Below are positions 1-11,800 of a DNA stretch of 64,000 bases, piece after piece. A program made the translations under genes and the position numbers. The stretch comes from Hemicordylus capensis (Eukaryota; Chordata; Lepidosauria; Squamata; Cordylidae): positions 14,224,501 to 14,288,500 of the forward strand of contig NC_069662.1 of NCBI RefSeq assembly GCF_027244095.1, in the 5' to 3' direction. A model generated the notes under the pieces. The model saw only the letters and a program-made list of their open reading frames with translations. It did not search any database and was not told the DNA's origin. How positions within the stretch are numbered: position 1 is the stretch's first letter; every line of letters begins with the position of its first letter.

Positions 1-540
1 TTCTCTCTATGTCAGCAACATTCCCCGGTGTTTGGGCACAACCTTTGTGGTTGTCCGTGCTCTGGAGATAGCATTTGTGCTAATGTTATAGGTGTTCAGC
101 TGTGTATGCAGGGAACAGGGGACAGAGAGGACCTCATTCAGGTCTGTCATAATGCTCCCTCTCTCCCCTGCCAAGCAGTTATTATGCTGGTGTATGGTGG
201 AGCGGTGGAGGTTTGCATCTAGACAGATGATGGATAATACCCACTTTATTCCTTTCCAATGGTTCTTTCCAGATCATGACTCTATTCCTGCCTCCCCTGA
301 GTGGAGGCTGTCTTTGAAGCTCTATTAGACAGAGAGTCAAAACCTCTGAAAGGAAAATCAGACACACCAATTCTCTGCAGGAATATTGATTGGTATTGAT
401 ACATCTTTCACATTAACCTATGGTCTTAGGAACTCACCCTCATATTGTCCAAATGGAGAGGATGCCACTTTTTCTTTATTAAGGGCAGTGGCATCTCTAA
501 GACCTCCTTTGTCATACAGCTATATGACAAATGGCGATAG
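1..540. other. Intron 1 of gene A, 3' part
   Basis: The stretch matches intron 1 of genes B, C and D (about 18230-18770, 36440-36980, 53150-53710). It has no supported gene. A 70-bp motif at about 286-355 (GAGTGGAGGCTGTC to CCTCTGAAAGG) is the source-like copy of a duplicate seen upstream in introns 1 of B and C. Confidence 0.6.
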
Positions 541-727
541 TGGGGTATAGATCAGTGGTAGAGCATCTTTTTTGCATGCAATGGGTCCCAGGTTCAATCC
601 ATGACACCTCCAGGTAGGGCTGGGAAAGACGCCAGCCTGGAACTTTGGATAGCCAACACCAGTCAATGTGGACACTACTGAGAAATAGTCTGACTCGGAT
701 TAGAGCCATTTCCTATGTCCCTAGGAA
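541..727 (+). repeat. tRNA-Ala-derived SINE, intron 1 gene A
   Basis: The head aligns to tRNA-Ala(TGC): A box around TAGATCAGTGGTAGAGCA, TTTGCATGC at the anticodon loop, B box GGTTCAATCC and an end GACACCTCCA. The body and tail (CTGACTCGGATTAGAG, then TTCCTATGT) match a common reptile SINE layout. The head has mismatches in its stems and is not a working tRNA gene. Confidence 0.8.
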
Positions 728-843
728 TTCATGAAGGGGAGCTTTCTCCCAATGGCTGCATATCAACAATGGGGAAAGATGTACTGGCTGCATATCTGTA
801 TGTCAGAAAAAATATACAGTTGTGCTTAAAGTCATTCAACTAT

Positions 844-985
844 GTTTGTTTATTTAACACATTTGTATACCGCCCCAAATGCAAGTCTCTGGGCGGTTTA
901 CAACAAAACAATAAAAACAACCAATAAAAAGATTAAAACATTTCAACCATTAAAATTTAAAATGTTAAAACTATTAAAAACACAA
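844..985 (-). repeat. LINE 3'-end fragment, intron 1 gene A
   Basis: The motif TATACCGCCCCAAATG ... TCTGGGCGGTTTACAACA followed by A-rich sequence is an inverted L2-like tail (CCGCCC/GGGCGG pair). It lies about 110 bp before exon 2, so it forms part of the exon 2 splice neighbourhood. Equivalents are at 19075-19217, 37283-37425 and 54012-54157. Confidence 0.6.
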
Positions 986-1093
986 TCAAACTATTATATG
1001 TTGTCTTCCATACTTGCAAGCAGAATATACATAAATGCAATAGATTTTTTTGCTGATCTATGCATGTAAAACTACATTAACATCTCATTGCAG

Positions 1094-1385
1094 TTTAATT
1101 TCTAAAAATTACCAGCATGTTCTTACCTTCATCTTTGCAATTCAAGAGATCAACAGGAATGACCATCTCTTACCCAATATCACACTGGGATTCGAAATCT
1201 ATGACAATGCTTTCAATCCGCTGAGAGCCGTTGGGAACACTCTGCAGTTCCTCTTCACAGGGCAGGGGAATCCCTTCAATTACAACTGTGACGGGAATCA
1301 GCAGCTAGTCCTTGCCATTGGTGGGCTCACCTCTCCAAATTCCATGCAGATGGCCAGTGTCTTCAATACCTACAAGATCCCACAG
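1094..1385 (+). CDS. V2R gene A exon 2
   Basis: The exon lies between an AG acceptor (CATTGCAG) and a GTATGT donor. It enters in phase 2 and leaves in phase 0. It encodes 97 residues of the upper flytrap lobe, from [12 protein letters not shown] through the NIT glycosylation site to TYKIPQ, the class C motif that runs into SYGS in the next exon. ISK replaces the MPK seen in genes B-D. Confidence 0.95.
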
Positions 1386-2812
1386 GTATGTCTGTTCCTA
1401 GCAATGACTAGCTGTAGTCATTCAGAAATGGCTATGTTCCTGAGGTAGCTCAGTTTGGAAGCAGCTTTTGAGAAGACAAGGCTTCCTTGTCTGGAGGAGG
1501 AAAACGTCTGTTTTCTTTCCTAAAGAAGAAAGCAAGAGGGCAAGCAAACCAACCAACAAGGGGAAAGGAGAAGGTAAGTTTGTTACGGTTAGTCTTTTAT
1601 AGGGTTTAATTTCTGGCTGTACCCCTACTAATTGTGCAAAGAGGGACCTTTTAGATGTGGTGATTCTCTTTATTTAGCAGAGGGAGAGTAACTGGCCCGA
1701 TCCAACCACAGCACAGTATCTTCAATGACTGTTGCTGATGTCTATATTGCTTTTTAGATTGTGAGCCGTTCAGGGACAGGGATCCATCTTATTTATTGAT
1801 TGATTATTTCTCTATGTAAACCACTCTGGATAATTTTGCTGAGAAATGGTATATAGATATTTGTTGTTGTTGGCTGGCTAGGGGTTCATTTTTGACAGGG
1901 CAGTTTCAATTTCAGTTTCAGTTGTGCCTAGAGAGAAAATGGGTGGGGATTAGCTACCGCTATGCTCTGAAGGTGGCTCTTTTTGGAAGCCACCCTTGAG
2001 AAGACAATGCTGAGACAAGGGCAGTTTTTCTTTTTGGAGATCTGTGAGCAGGAGCTTGGTAACAGACATCAAATGAGTTTTGTGAGGGGTTTAGTAGGTA
2101 AGTTGCATGTGGGCCCAGAAGTGGTCTCCCTTTATCAGAAACGAGACACCAAGCATGAGAAGGTGAGTACTGCCCCACTTTTGTAACTTTCCTGGAGGAA
2201 GAGCTTGATACATTTAATTAGATGATGATTGCAGCTTAGAGCAATCTGTGAAGGAATCAATCTCCATGTCTGCATTCACACAGAACATGAAACCGGAGGT
2301 GAAGTGACCTCCAGTTTCAAAAACTGTATGTCTGAATGTGGACAACCACAGTTTCAACAGAAAATGAAGTTGCGGTTTTCCTCCCCTGAGAGTGATTTGC
2401 ACTTTTGGTTTGTAATGAGGACTACCACCTGTACAGTTCCACCTGAGGACTTGGAACCACAGTTCCAAACCACAGTTTGTTATATGCAAATGAAGCCACT
2501 ATATTCTAAATTCTAAATAACCAATAAAACCAGTTATGAAGCAAAAATGCCTGCAGAAGAGGGGGTGCCTCCCAGAGTGTGACTATCTGCCTGAGGTGCA
2601 GAAGTTGTGGGTGTGCGTTCGGTGCAAAGAGCTCCTGACTCTCAGGTAACAAGTGCAAAGAGCTCCTGGCTCTCAGGTAACAAGTGCATTCTCTTGAAGC
2701 CAAGATGGCGGACCTGGAGAAGCTCAGGGAAGCAGAGAGGTTTCTGAATGAGACCCTCAGGAATGTGATAGAGGCATCCTATTCCGATGCTGACAGCTCC
2801 TCTACTCTCATA

Positions 2813-2849
<37 letters not shown>

Positions 2850-5800
2850 GATGATGATTAATTCAATTTCTATACCGCACTTCCAAAAATGGCTCAGGGC
2901 AGATTACACAGAGAAATAATAAATAAATAAATAAGATGGCTCCCTGTCCCCAAAGGGCTCACATTATAAAAAAATATATGAGATAGAAACCAGCAACAGT
3001 CACTGGACGTACTATGCTGGTGGTGGATAGGGCCAGTTACTCTCCCCCTGCTAAATAAAGAGAATCACCACAGTGAAAGGTGCCTCTTTGCCCAGTTAGC
3101 AGGGGATGAAAATCTTAGGGATGCAGGCCATCAGTCTGAAGAATAGAGGAATGCTCTCTTAGAAGGGACACCTTCCTTGGGTAATGCTCCCAAATCCTCT
3201 CACACATAGGATACTCCTCCGGGGATTGGGGGCCTCCTAGTAGTGGGGAATTTGATAATTAGGAACTGGGGAAGGGGAAGAAGAGTGCAACAAAGGTGAT
3301 CAGGGGCATGGTGCACCTTTCTTATAAGGTAAGTCTACAGTGTCTGGGGCTTTTTAGTTTGGAAAAGGGGTGGCTATGGGGAGACATGATGGAGATTTAT
3401 AAAATTATGCATGGAGGAGAGAGAGTTGACAGAGAGAAATCTTTCTCCCTCTCTAACAAATCTCATGGGTCTGAAGGCCAGGTAAAATAGGACCAACTAA
3501 AGGAAGTCATTTTTCACAGAGCAGAAAATTAATCTATGGAATTCTTTGCTATGGGATGTGGCAAATATAGAACCAAAAACTAAAAGGCATGCCTCTTGCC
3601 AGTTGGCTTCTCAGAGGCATCTGGTAGGCCACTGTGTGAAACAGCAAGGCTGTTCTTATGTTCTTGAATGGAAAGGTTTTCATCCCCTTCCAAGTTCTTA
3701 GAGTGTTTTCTCAAAAAATTAAGGAATAGTTACTCAGTCCGCTGTGCAATGTCTTGTTTTCAATACATTATTATTGTCATTTTCTTTCAATATTAGGGCC
3801 ACAACTCCCCTGAACACATTTTCTTTCAAACTGTGTTTCAACCTTGCCCCAGCTTTCACTTTCAAGTGGGAATAGTCTTTAATGTTTCTTCATCCTGTTT
3901 AGAATCCTATCCCAGTATAAGACTCAATGGTACCAGTAGTTCCGACTCAAAATAGAAGTATTGTCTTATCTGAAATATTTGATGGAAGCTGAAATTTAGT
4001 GAATTGAAGAAGTAATACCTTGTTCAAGAACAAAGGGATGTCCTTGTAATACTGTTTTTAAAAAACAAAAAACAATTTCCCCCTCTTTTAGCTGAGTTAT
4101 GGATCTTTTGACCCTGTGCTAAGTGATCAAACCCAGTTCCCTTTTTTCTTCCGGATGGTTCCAAGTGAAGACCTTCAATATATTGGGATTATTTTTCTGC
4201 TGAAGCATTTCAAGTGGAATTGGATCGGTCTGCTCACATCAGATGATGACAGTGGAGAAACATTTCTTCAAAATATGAGACCAAGACTTCTCCAGAGCAA
4301 TATTTGTATTGCTTTGGCACAATGCATTCCAAAAGTAACAAGTCACACATTAAATACACACACTAAAAAAATGCTGAAGAAGATAGCTTCTGCTGTCTGG
4401 AAGGAAGCAAAGATGAATGTGGTTCTTGTCTATGGGGATAGTCATTCTATGGAGGGTTTACGAATGATCTTAGAATCCTACGAATTTCATCCTAAGCTTC
4501 CATTGGAGAGAGTGTGGCTCATAACTGCTCAGTGGGATTGCACAACTCTTTCTTCATGGGATAAATTCACAAGGAAATCCTTCAATGGTTCTTTGTCATT
4601 CACACTTCACACAAAAGTAGTTCCAGGATTTCAGGACTTCCTGCAGAGCATAAATCCATACCAGTCTATGATCTATTTCATCCATCAGTTCTGGTCATAT
4701 GCATTTCTCTGTTCACTCCCAAAGCATGGCTTTTATGTTCCAAATCAAGACAACTGCACTGGGGAGGAGAAACTGGGGAGCCTCCCTGAATCTGTGCTTG
4801 AAATGGGCATGTCTGGGCAGAGCTATAACATCTACAATGCTGTTTATGCTGTAGCACATGCTCTCCATTCTATGTATTCACCGAAAGCTAAACAGAAAGA
4901 AATGGAGAAACACGGGGGAAAGAGTCTTCTGTTACGGCCTGTATGTGTTTCCTCCTCCTTGTTTGCATTTCACTTCTCATTGCATTAGTTCATAACTCAT
5001 AATAGCAGTTCTGTGATATAATGTCTGATTGCGACATGCAGTTCCTGACATCCTGACTAACAAAGCACTGGTGAAGCAGTGTGAGGTAGCTTAGGCTGAG
5101 AGAGAAGAAACACCCAGAATCACCCATGAACTTCATGGCTAAATGGAGATTTGAATCTGAATTTGAAAAATTCAATTGGAAATCAAATCAAATTGCCCTT
5201 TTATGGGGTGACACAATTATTATGCTTTTCAAAAAAAATAAATTTCAGGAAGCAAACATCAAACATCTTGTAAATGTTTATCAAACATCTTTTAAATGTT
5301 TATTCAATATTCAGTATTGTTTGATGTTTTAATTTATATGTGAATATTCACTGCTGTAAGATCCTGTAATATTCTTCAACAAATATTGCTATTGCCTCCA
5401 TTGGCTTGCTACCAATATAAACATGCTTAAAGGTATATTCCTGATAGGTATATAGTATTTCTTCTCAGTGACATCTTCCAGTTGGTGATCAAGGGATTTG
5501 TGGTTAAAGTGATAATCTTAATGCAATTTTCCACAATTTGACCCAGGGTGTGAACTTTTTCTCCTCCCAATTAGCTTCATGCTTTTCTGAGCAATATCCA
5601 TTTCAATAATAGTGCTGGGGAAGAAATCTTTTTTGATGAGGAAGGGAGCCTGCCATCAGGATACGATATCATCAACTTGGTCACATTCCCCAATGACACC
5701 TTCCAGAAAGTCCAAACTGGAAGGATGGATCCCCTGGCTCGTGAAGGAAAAAGGTTCACCATGAATGCAAGTGCTACTGTATGGAACCACAAGTTTAAAG

Positions 5801-8800
5801 AGGTATGGAGACCTGTCCCGCCTCACCTTGCTAGGTTCCCTGACTTTAAGGGGTTTTCTCACAACCCAGCTCCAATATCAGGAGTCAAGAGGGTTGGGAG
5901 GGAGAAATGGGCTGAAAGGAATGGAGTGCCCTGATGGGGGATGCTCTGTTTCTCTCCTCTGGGCAATGCTCCAGGAGTCTCAGATTGAGGACTCCAGCAG
6001 TAGGGTCCAGGTGACTTCCCCCCACCCCCGAAAGAGGAAATTTTCAGCCTAACCCCAGACTTGCCTTGACCATGTTTGATGCCTCTGACCTCTTTTTGTC
6101 TGCCTGCAGTCAGACCCAACTTGGCTTTTGCCTGGTTCAGGGAGTAGACCCTGAATATTTGGATATTTGGTTTTGAGAATAATAGAAGTGGGGGGAAATC
6201 AGAACATACTTCCTTGTTGTTCCTGTTAGATGCAACCCCGTTCCCGGTGTGTCGATAGCTGCTATCTTGGATCCAGCAGGATTGCGCAGCAGGGAAGACA
6301 AGTTTGTTGCTATGATTGTGCTCAGTGTCCTGCGGGAAGGATTTCAATACAGACTGGTAAAAATATGTATATTGAGAAACCAAATCCAAATGTTTAAAAT
6401 TCTCTATCTTATTTTCTACATCAGATAGATGACTGAATTTCTCAACATACTTCTGTTGAACTCAAGTATTAGTGCCAAGATCTGAGGATTTTATTTAGTC
6501 TGGCAAATCTTTTCACTTGAAAAACTTTCCCTACGCCTTCTCCAGGAGCAGCAATCTGCCCTCTGCAGCATCATCTAGGACTTAATCTTCAGGTATTAGC
6601 ACCCTTGCACGGAAAAGAAACATTTTGTTTTCTTCAACTAAATTCTCAGAATATCTAGGCTTTTCATGTGAAGCCAGAATCTGTAACCATTCCAAAATTA
6701 GGAAGAGTTTATGCAGGATAGAGACTATGGCATTTATGATGAGCATTCCTTTAGTTTAAGTTTTCAGGTGCTGGCCTTTGCAGAAGAATATCCTGGATTC
6801 TTTGAAAGTTAAAACAATAAGCTTCAGTGGCCAATGTTCCCATTAGAAAAAGTTGATGCTAGGTGATATGCATTGATGCTGCTGAAGGGGTCAACGAATG
6901 GAACACTGCTACTCACTTGGGGACAGTGAATTTGGATGATTGCCCCTTCCCCCCAGAAGCATTCTTCACCAGTTGGAAATATGTCCCTGAGGGTCATATA
7001 GCTCTCAGGGACATAGTTTTGACTGGTGCAGAGCACTTCTGGGGGAAGGAGAGATCATCAAAAATTATTCTCTCTTTCATAGGTGCTGGTGCTGTATTAC
7101 CCTTCATAGGTAGTACCAGCATTTTGCAACTCAACATTTCTGCCAATATAGACAAAATAAAACAATGCCAAAAAATTGCCTAAAATGGCACAGTGCCTAC
7201 TAATGAGAAACATCAACTGTTCTGCTCCTGAATATGGACAAAGAGATTTTATCTTATTTATTGGTTTTGTTTTTTTAATTTCCATGTTGCCTCTTTTTAA
7301 AATTCTATGTATAATAGGGAAGTGCAAAACATTTTCGGTGTTCCAGCACCGAAACGAAAAACCCAATCACCATCCTGAAATATTTTGGAGCCGAAACAAA
7401 TCGCCCTTGTTTCGGTTCCGAAAATGTTGTCGTTTCGGCCCTCCATTTTGTGACTGAGAACGTGCTTCTCCTTTCTCCTCCAATTTGAGTTCTGATGTGT
7501 GCTTGAATTTCCTGCCTTTCAGCCTCCCATTGACTTAAATGCAAGTTCTGATGTGCAAAATAATGCCCATATTTGGCTCTACAGGAGCCAAATTAATCCC
7601 CCATTAGCTAAGGGGAGATGGAGGAGGGGGCAAGTGGGGGGGGATTTTGTGAGATGTTTTCAGGAGGGTATTAAAGGACCAGCAGCCATTTCTTCCTTGC
7701 TGCTGCCTTGTGTGGGGAGAGAGCTCTTTTGCATGATTACTCAGCCTTGCCATCCCACATCCACCATTGCCTCCAACCATTGTTCAGCATTGCCACCATT
7801 GCCACCTTTTTTTCTCCAGCAATTTTTTTAATTGAGAAAAAGAAGAGGAATCCATCTTTTATTCCTTCTGTCTTGCTAACACGGAAAGCCTGCTACCTGA
7901 GCCATCCTTGGACCTTGGCTGAGCCATCCTTGGACCTGGGGGATCTAACACAGGCTTCTTTGGAAGAGGTCTAATGATTGCCTCCTTAAGACAAGGAGGC
8001 ATCATGCCCCCCTCATAGGAGCATTCATGATTACCAACAGGCTTTCTACAACAGCCCACCTGCTAGATCGAACAAGCCATGTTGGAGAAGGATCAAGTGA
8101 ACAAGTGGTAGGCCTCACTGCTCCAAGCAGCTTGTCAACCTCCTCAGGAGTTACAAACTGAAATTGATCCAGTCAAATCACATAAGAGGAGTTTTTGGGC
8201 ACCTCCAGTTCAGACACCAAATTAATTGTGGTTTCTCCATTTAGGTCTGCCCGAATCCAAGAGATTTTATCTGCGAAAAACTCAAAAAACACATCACAGT
8301 GGGAAACTGATGACTCCAAATTCTGGTTCAAGGTGGAGGGGCGGATACTAGTCCCTTCACAACCCTGAACAACTCCACTGGACGTGAACTCGCAGAGGCA
8401 ATGTGGGCAGAAAAGAACCACCTGTTTGCTGCGCGTGTTACCTGAGCATAGATCTTTAGATGTGCTTTATGTCGCTATCTGTCGGATACGGGTCTTTCTC
8501 CACTTGTGCTCCAATCGCCTGCCTTGCCACTTCAGCCCCTGTAGATCTTCCGTATACCAAAAGGGGCCAATTTTGAAGCGGGTCAAAGGGGACGCTTGGG
8601 AGCAATTGTGTCTACTGCCCTGGTGAGCAAGTTGTTCCAATTCTCAACCAGGGTGTCAACAAGATCACCGGCAAAGCCAACACTGAATCCTTTCAAGGCT
8701 TCTTGGAATCCTACTGGATCCACTAACCTCTTTGGGCGAAAAATTCTAATAGGCCCCTCGCCCTGGTGGAGGTGGGAAGTGCTTGTAAGTCCAATCTTAA

Positions 8801-11800
8801 CCATCCATGACAATGGGGAAATCACAGGCGTCCCCACCCTGATCAGTCAAAGACCAAATCAAGCATGTGACCTGCAATATGCATCGGTCCAGAGACCACT
8901 TGGGATAGGCCCATAGTTGTCATGGCCGCTATGAACTCCTGAGCTGCCCTGGACAGATTGGTCCCGAAATGAACTTTGAAGTCCCCCAGGACCAAGAGTC
9001 TGGGAGATTCCAATGCGAGTTCTGCAACGAAGTCCATGAGCTCAGTAAAGGAATCTGTTGGGCAACGGGGTAATCGGTACACCAACAGAAGTCCCAATCT
9101 ATCCCTGGTCCCCAAACTTAAATATACACATTCAATATGATCTGATACCCTAACAGGGACCCTGGTAAGGGAGATGTTAGCCTCCACCTCCCCACCCACG
9201 TCCCCTGACCCGCTCCTCTACAGAATATCCTGGAGGGAGAAGCTGAGACCAGACTGGACCACTAGCCTCCCCCAACCAATTTTCACTAATACATACCAGG
9301 TCGGCTCCTTCATCCATGATCAAATCAGGGATGAGTTTAGGTTTATTTTGGACCATCCTGGCATTACAGAGGAACAGGGTAATGCTATGTGGATTGTTGG
9401 CAGTGCCCCCCCAAGGTCAAAGAGCTGGCAGGACAGCCAGAAGGGGAGACCGCTATTAAATTTCTGACTACCTTCCCCTGGAATGGCCTGCTGACCTGCC
9501 AACATTACTTCTTCTATTCCCCACCACTACCAGGATAGCTGTCCCATAGTCAACAAAGGTGATGTCAAAGAGATGTGCCAAAAAATTGTGTGCCACCATT
9601 GTTGTTGTTGTCATCATCACTCTTTCAACTTGCGGAGATGAGAGGGGGGCAAAACCTCGCTATTCCACTGGCAGAATGTGTTGTTTAGCAGCATCCTTAC
9701 TTTACTTGCTTTGGAAACCCAGTTCTCTTCTTTGCAAAGCTCTACTGTTGTTGTTGATGTGTGCTGTTAATGTAGACTGGGGACAGAAAGAGTGGGGGTA
9801 GTGGTAGTGCTCCAATGGGTGCCTGCCACCACCCAGATCCCAAAGGGATTGGGCAAAGGACTGGGTTTTGGTGATTTGTTGAAGTTTGAGAGACTTTGGG
9901 GCAGATTCAGGGCAGAAAGGGGTCATCTGGGGTGGAAGAGTGGGGTGGGGAGACAGTGCCCCAATGGATGCCTGTCCTCACCCAAATCCCAAAGGGATTG
10001 GGCAAAGGGATGTTTTTTGGTGATTTGTTGAAGTTTATGCGTCTTTAAGGCTTTTCTCCATAGGAATAATGGAGGTTTCAGCAGCCCCATAACTGCACTT
10101 GGGGGGCACTGGGGTGACCCAGAACAAGTGACGGTGTAGTGCACAGGGGGTGCTAACCACCCCAATGGGTTGCTAACCCATGGGGTAGAGGGTTTTGTTG
10201 TTTCTGAGGTGTTCTGAGTGTCTATTCTCTGGTAGCATATGGGATTTATAATGACAAACCATGAATCCACTCTCATTTGCTACCAGTGAAACACACTAAG
10301 AACCCCTCAGAAACAACAAAACCCTATACCCCATGGGATAGCAACCCATGCGGGTGGTTGGCACCCTCTGTGCACTAAACCTCCACTCACCCGGGCCACC
10401 CCAGAGTCCCCCAATTGCAGTTATGGGGCTGCTGAAACCTCCATTATTCCCTATTGAGAAAAACTTTAAAGACACATAAACTTCAAAAATCACTTTAAAA
10501 TGACCCCTTTGCCCAATTCCTTTGAAATAATTCTGGTACCTTCCTGGCCCCCTTTGGACACTCCCACCCACCACACCACACCCTGGGCCACCCATTTCCC
10601 CCCAATGTGAAGAGATGCATTTGCTGAAACCTACATTATTCCCTATTGAGAAAAACCTTAAAGACACTTAAATTTTAAAAATCACTTTTTAAAAAATCAG
10701 CCCTTTTCCCAATTCCTTAGAAATAATTCTGGTAGCTTCCTTGCCACCGCTAGGCACTACCACCAACCACATTCCACCCTGGGCCATCCCTTTCCCCCCA
10801 AACTTAAAGGAGAAAATCTTAAAGATGTGTGAACTTCAAAATATCACCAAAAATCAGTCCTTTGCTCAAGTCCTCTGAAATTTGAGTGGTAGCCTCCACC
10901 CATTAGGCATTTCCATCCCATACCATTCTTTTGTCTCCAGGACAAAACGGTTTTTTGAATGCTAATCAGTTCATATTCAGATTTGGATTAATTCGGAACC
11001 AAATCGAATCTGGGGTGATTTGGATGGGTCTGATTTGGATCCGAAATGAAATAGGGGTGTTTTGATTTGTGTCCAAAATCAAACATCGAATATCTGAAAT
11101 GCACACCCCTAGTGTAGATCACAGATAAAATGAAATAAATCATTAAATTAAAAACTATAAGAAAAACAAAAGTAAGAGCAGCTTAAAATCTATCAATGTC
11201 ACATGAGAGGGAGCAAACCTTAACAACCCGGTCTGTAGTAAAACAAGGCAGTCAGCAGATTCCAGTTAAAGTTCAACAATGTTTGTGTATCTTGGCAAAA
11301 CAAAGACTTTGTTGATGTATTTCAGATGCAGACCAGTGTGAGATGTGCCCAGAAGATCAATGTCCAAATGAGAAACAGGATCAATGCATCGCCAAAACAA
11401 TGACCTATTTATCCTATGGAGAACCCTTAGGAGCAATTTTGATTTCTTTTGCTCTTTTGTTTTCCCTGATCACCTTTGCTGTGATTGGGATCTTTGTTCT
11501 GCTCCGCAAAACTCCCATTGTGAAAGCCAATAACTGGAGCATTACTTGTACCCTTCTCTCCTCTCTGCTGCTTTGCTTTCTCTGCTCCTTCCTATTCATT
11601 GGTCAGCCTAGGAAGGTGACCTGTCTCCTCAGACAAACCGTGTTTGGTATCACCTTTACTGTCGCACTTTCCTCTGTGTTGGCTAAAACCATCACTGTTG
11701 TTCTGGCCTTCCTGGCCACGAAGCCGGGAAACAGGATGAGAAGATGGATAGGGAAGAGGCTGGCAGTATCGGTCATCATTCTCTGTTCACTTATTCAAAT

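Larger units (their letters stand above)
7315..11111. mobile_element. Composite hAT-like element, intron 5 gene A
   Basis: The ends are inverted: left TAGGGAAGTGCA, right TGCACACCCCTA. They fit the hAT end rule (YARNG). The 8-bp flanks are ATGTATAA and GTGTAGAT, matching at 5 of 8. The left flank of the same element in gene D is GTGTAGAA, matching the right flank at 7 of 8. So the ancestral target duplication was probably GTGTAGAW. Inside are a left arm rich in CCGAAAC/TTTCGG motifs, an inverted L2 fragment (about 7935-9505), short tandem repeats and a long hairpin centred at 10257. No transposase frame is seen. Confidence 0.65.

Noticed and set aside
541-612. A tRNA-Ala gene
   Set aside because: The A and B boxes are present, but the stems are mismatched and a SINE body follows. 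The C copy has lost part of the A box.
4941-4988. Read-through of exon 3 into intron 3 as a real C terminus
   Set aside because: It would give a flytrap domain without membrane part. The strong GTATGT donor and matching phase of exon 4 favour splicing.
5859-6389. 176-codon minus-strand ORF (also 42315-42845)
   Set aside because: It lies antisense to exon 5 and intron 4 of a clear V2R gene, is broken in units B and D, and has no family likeness.
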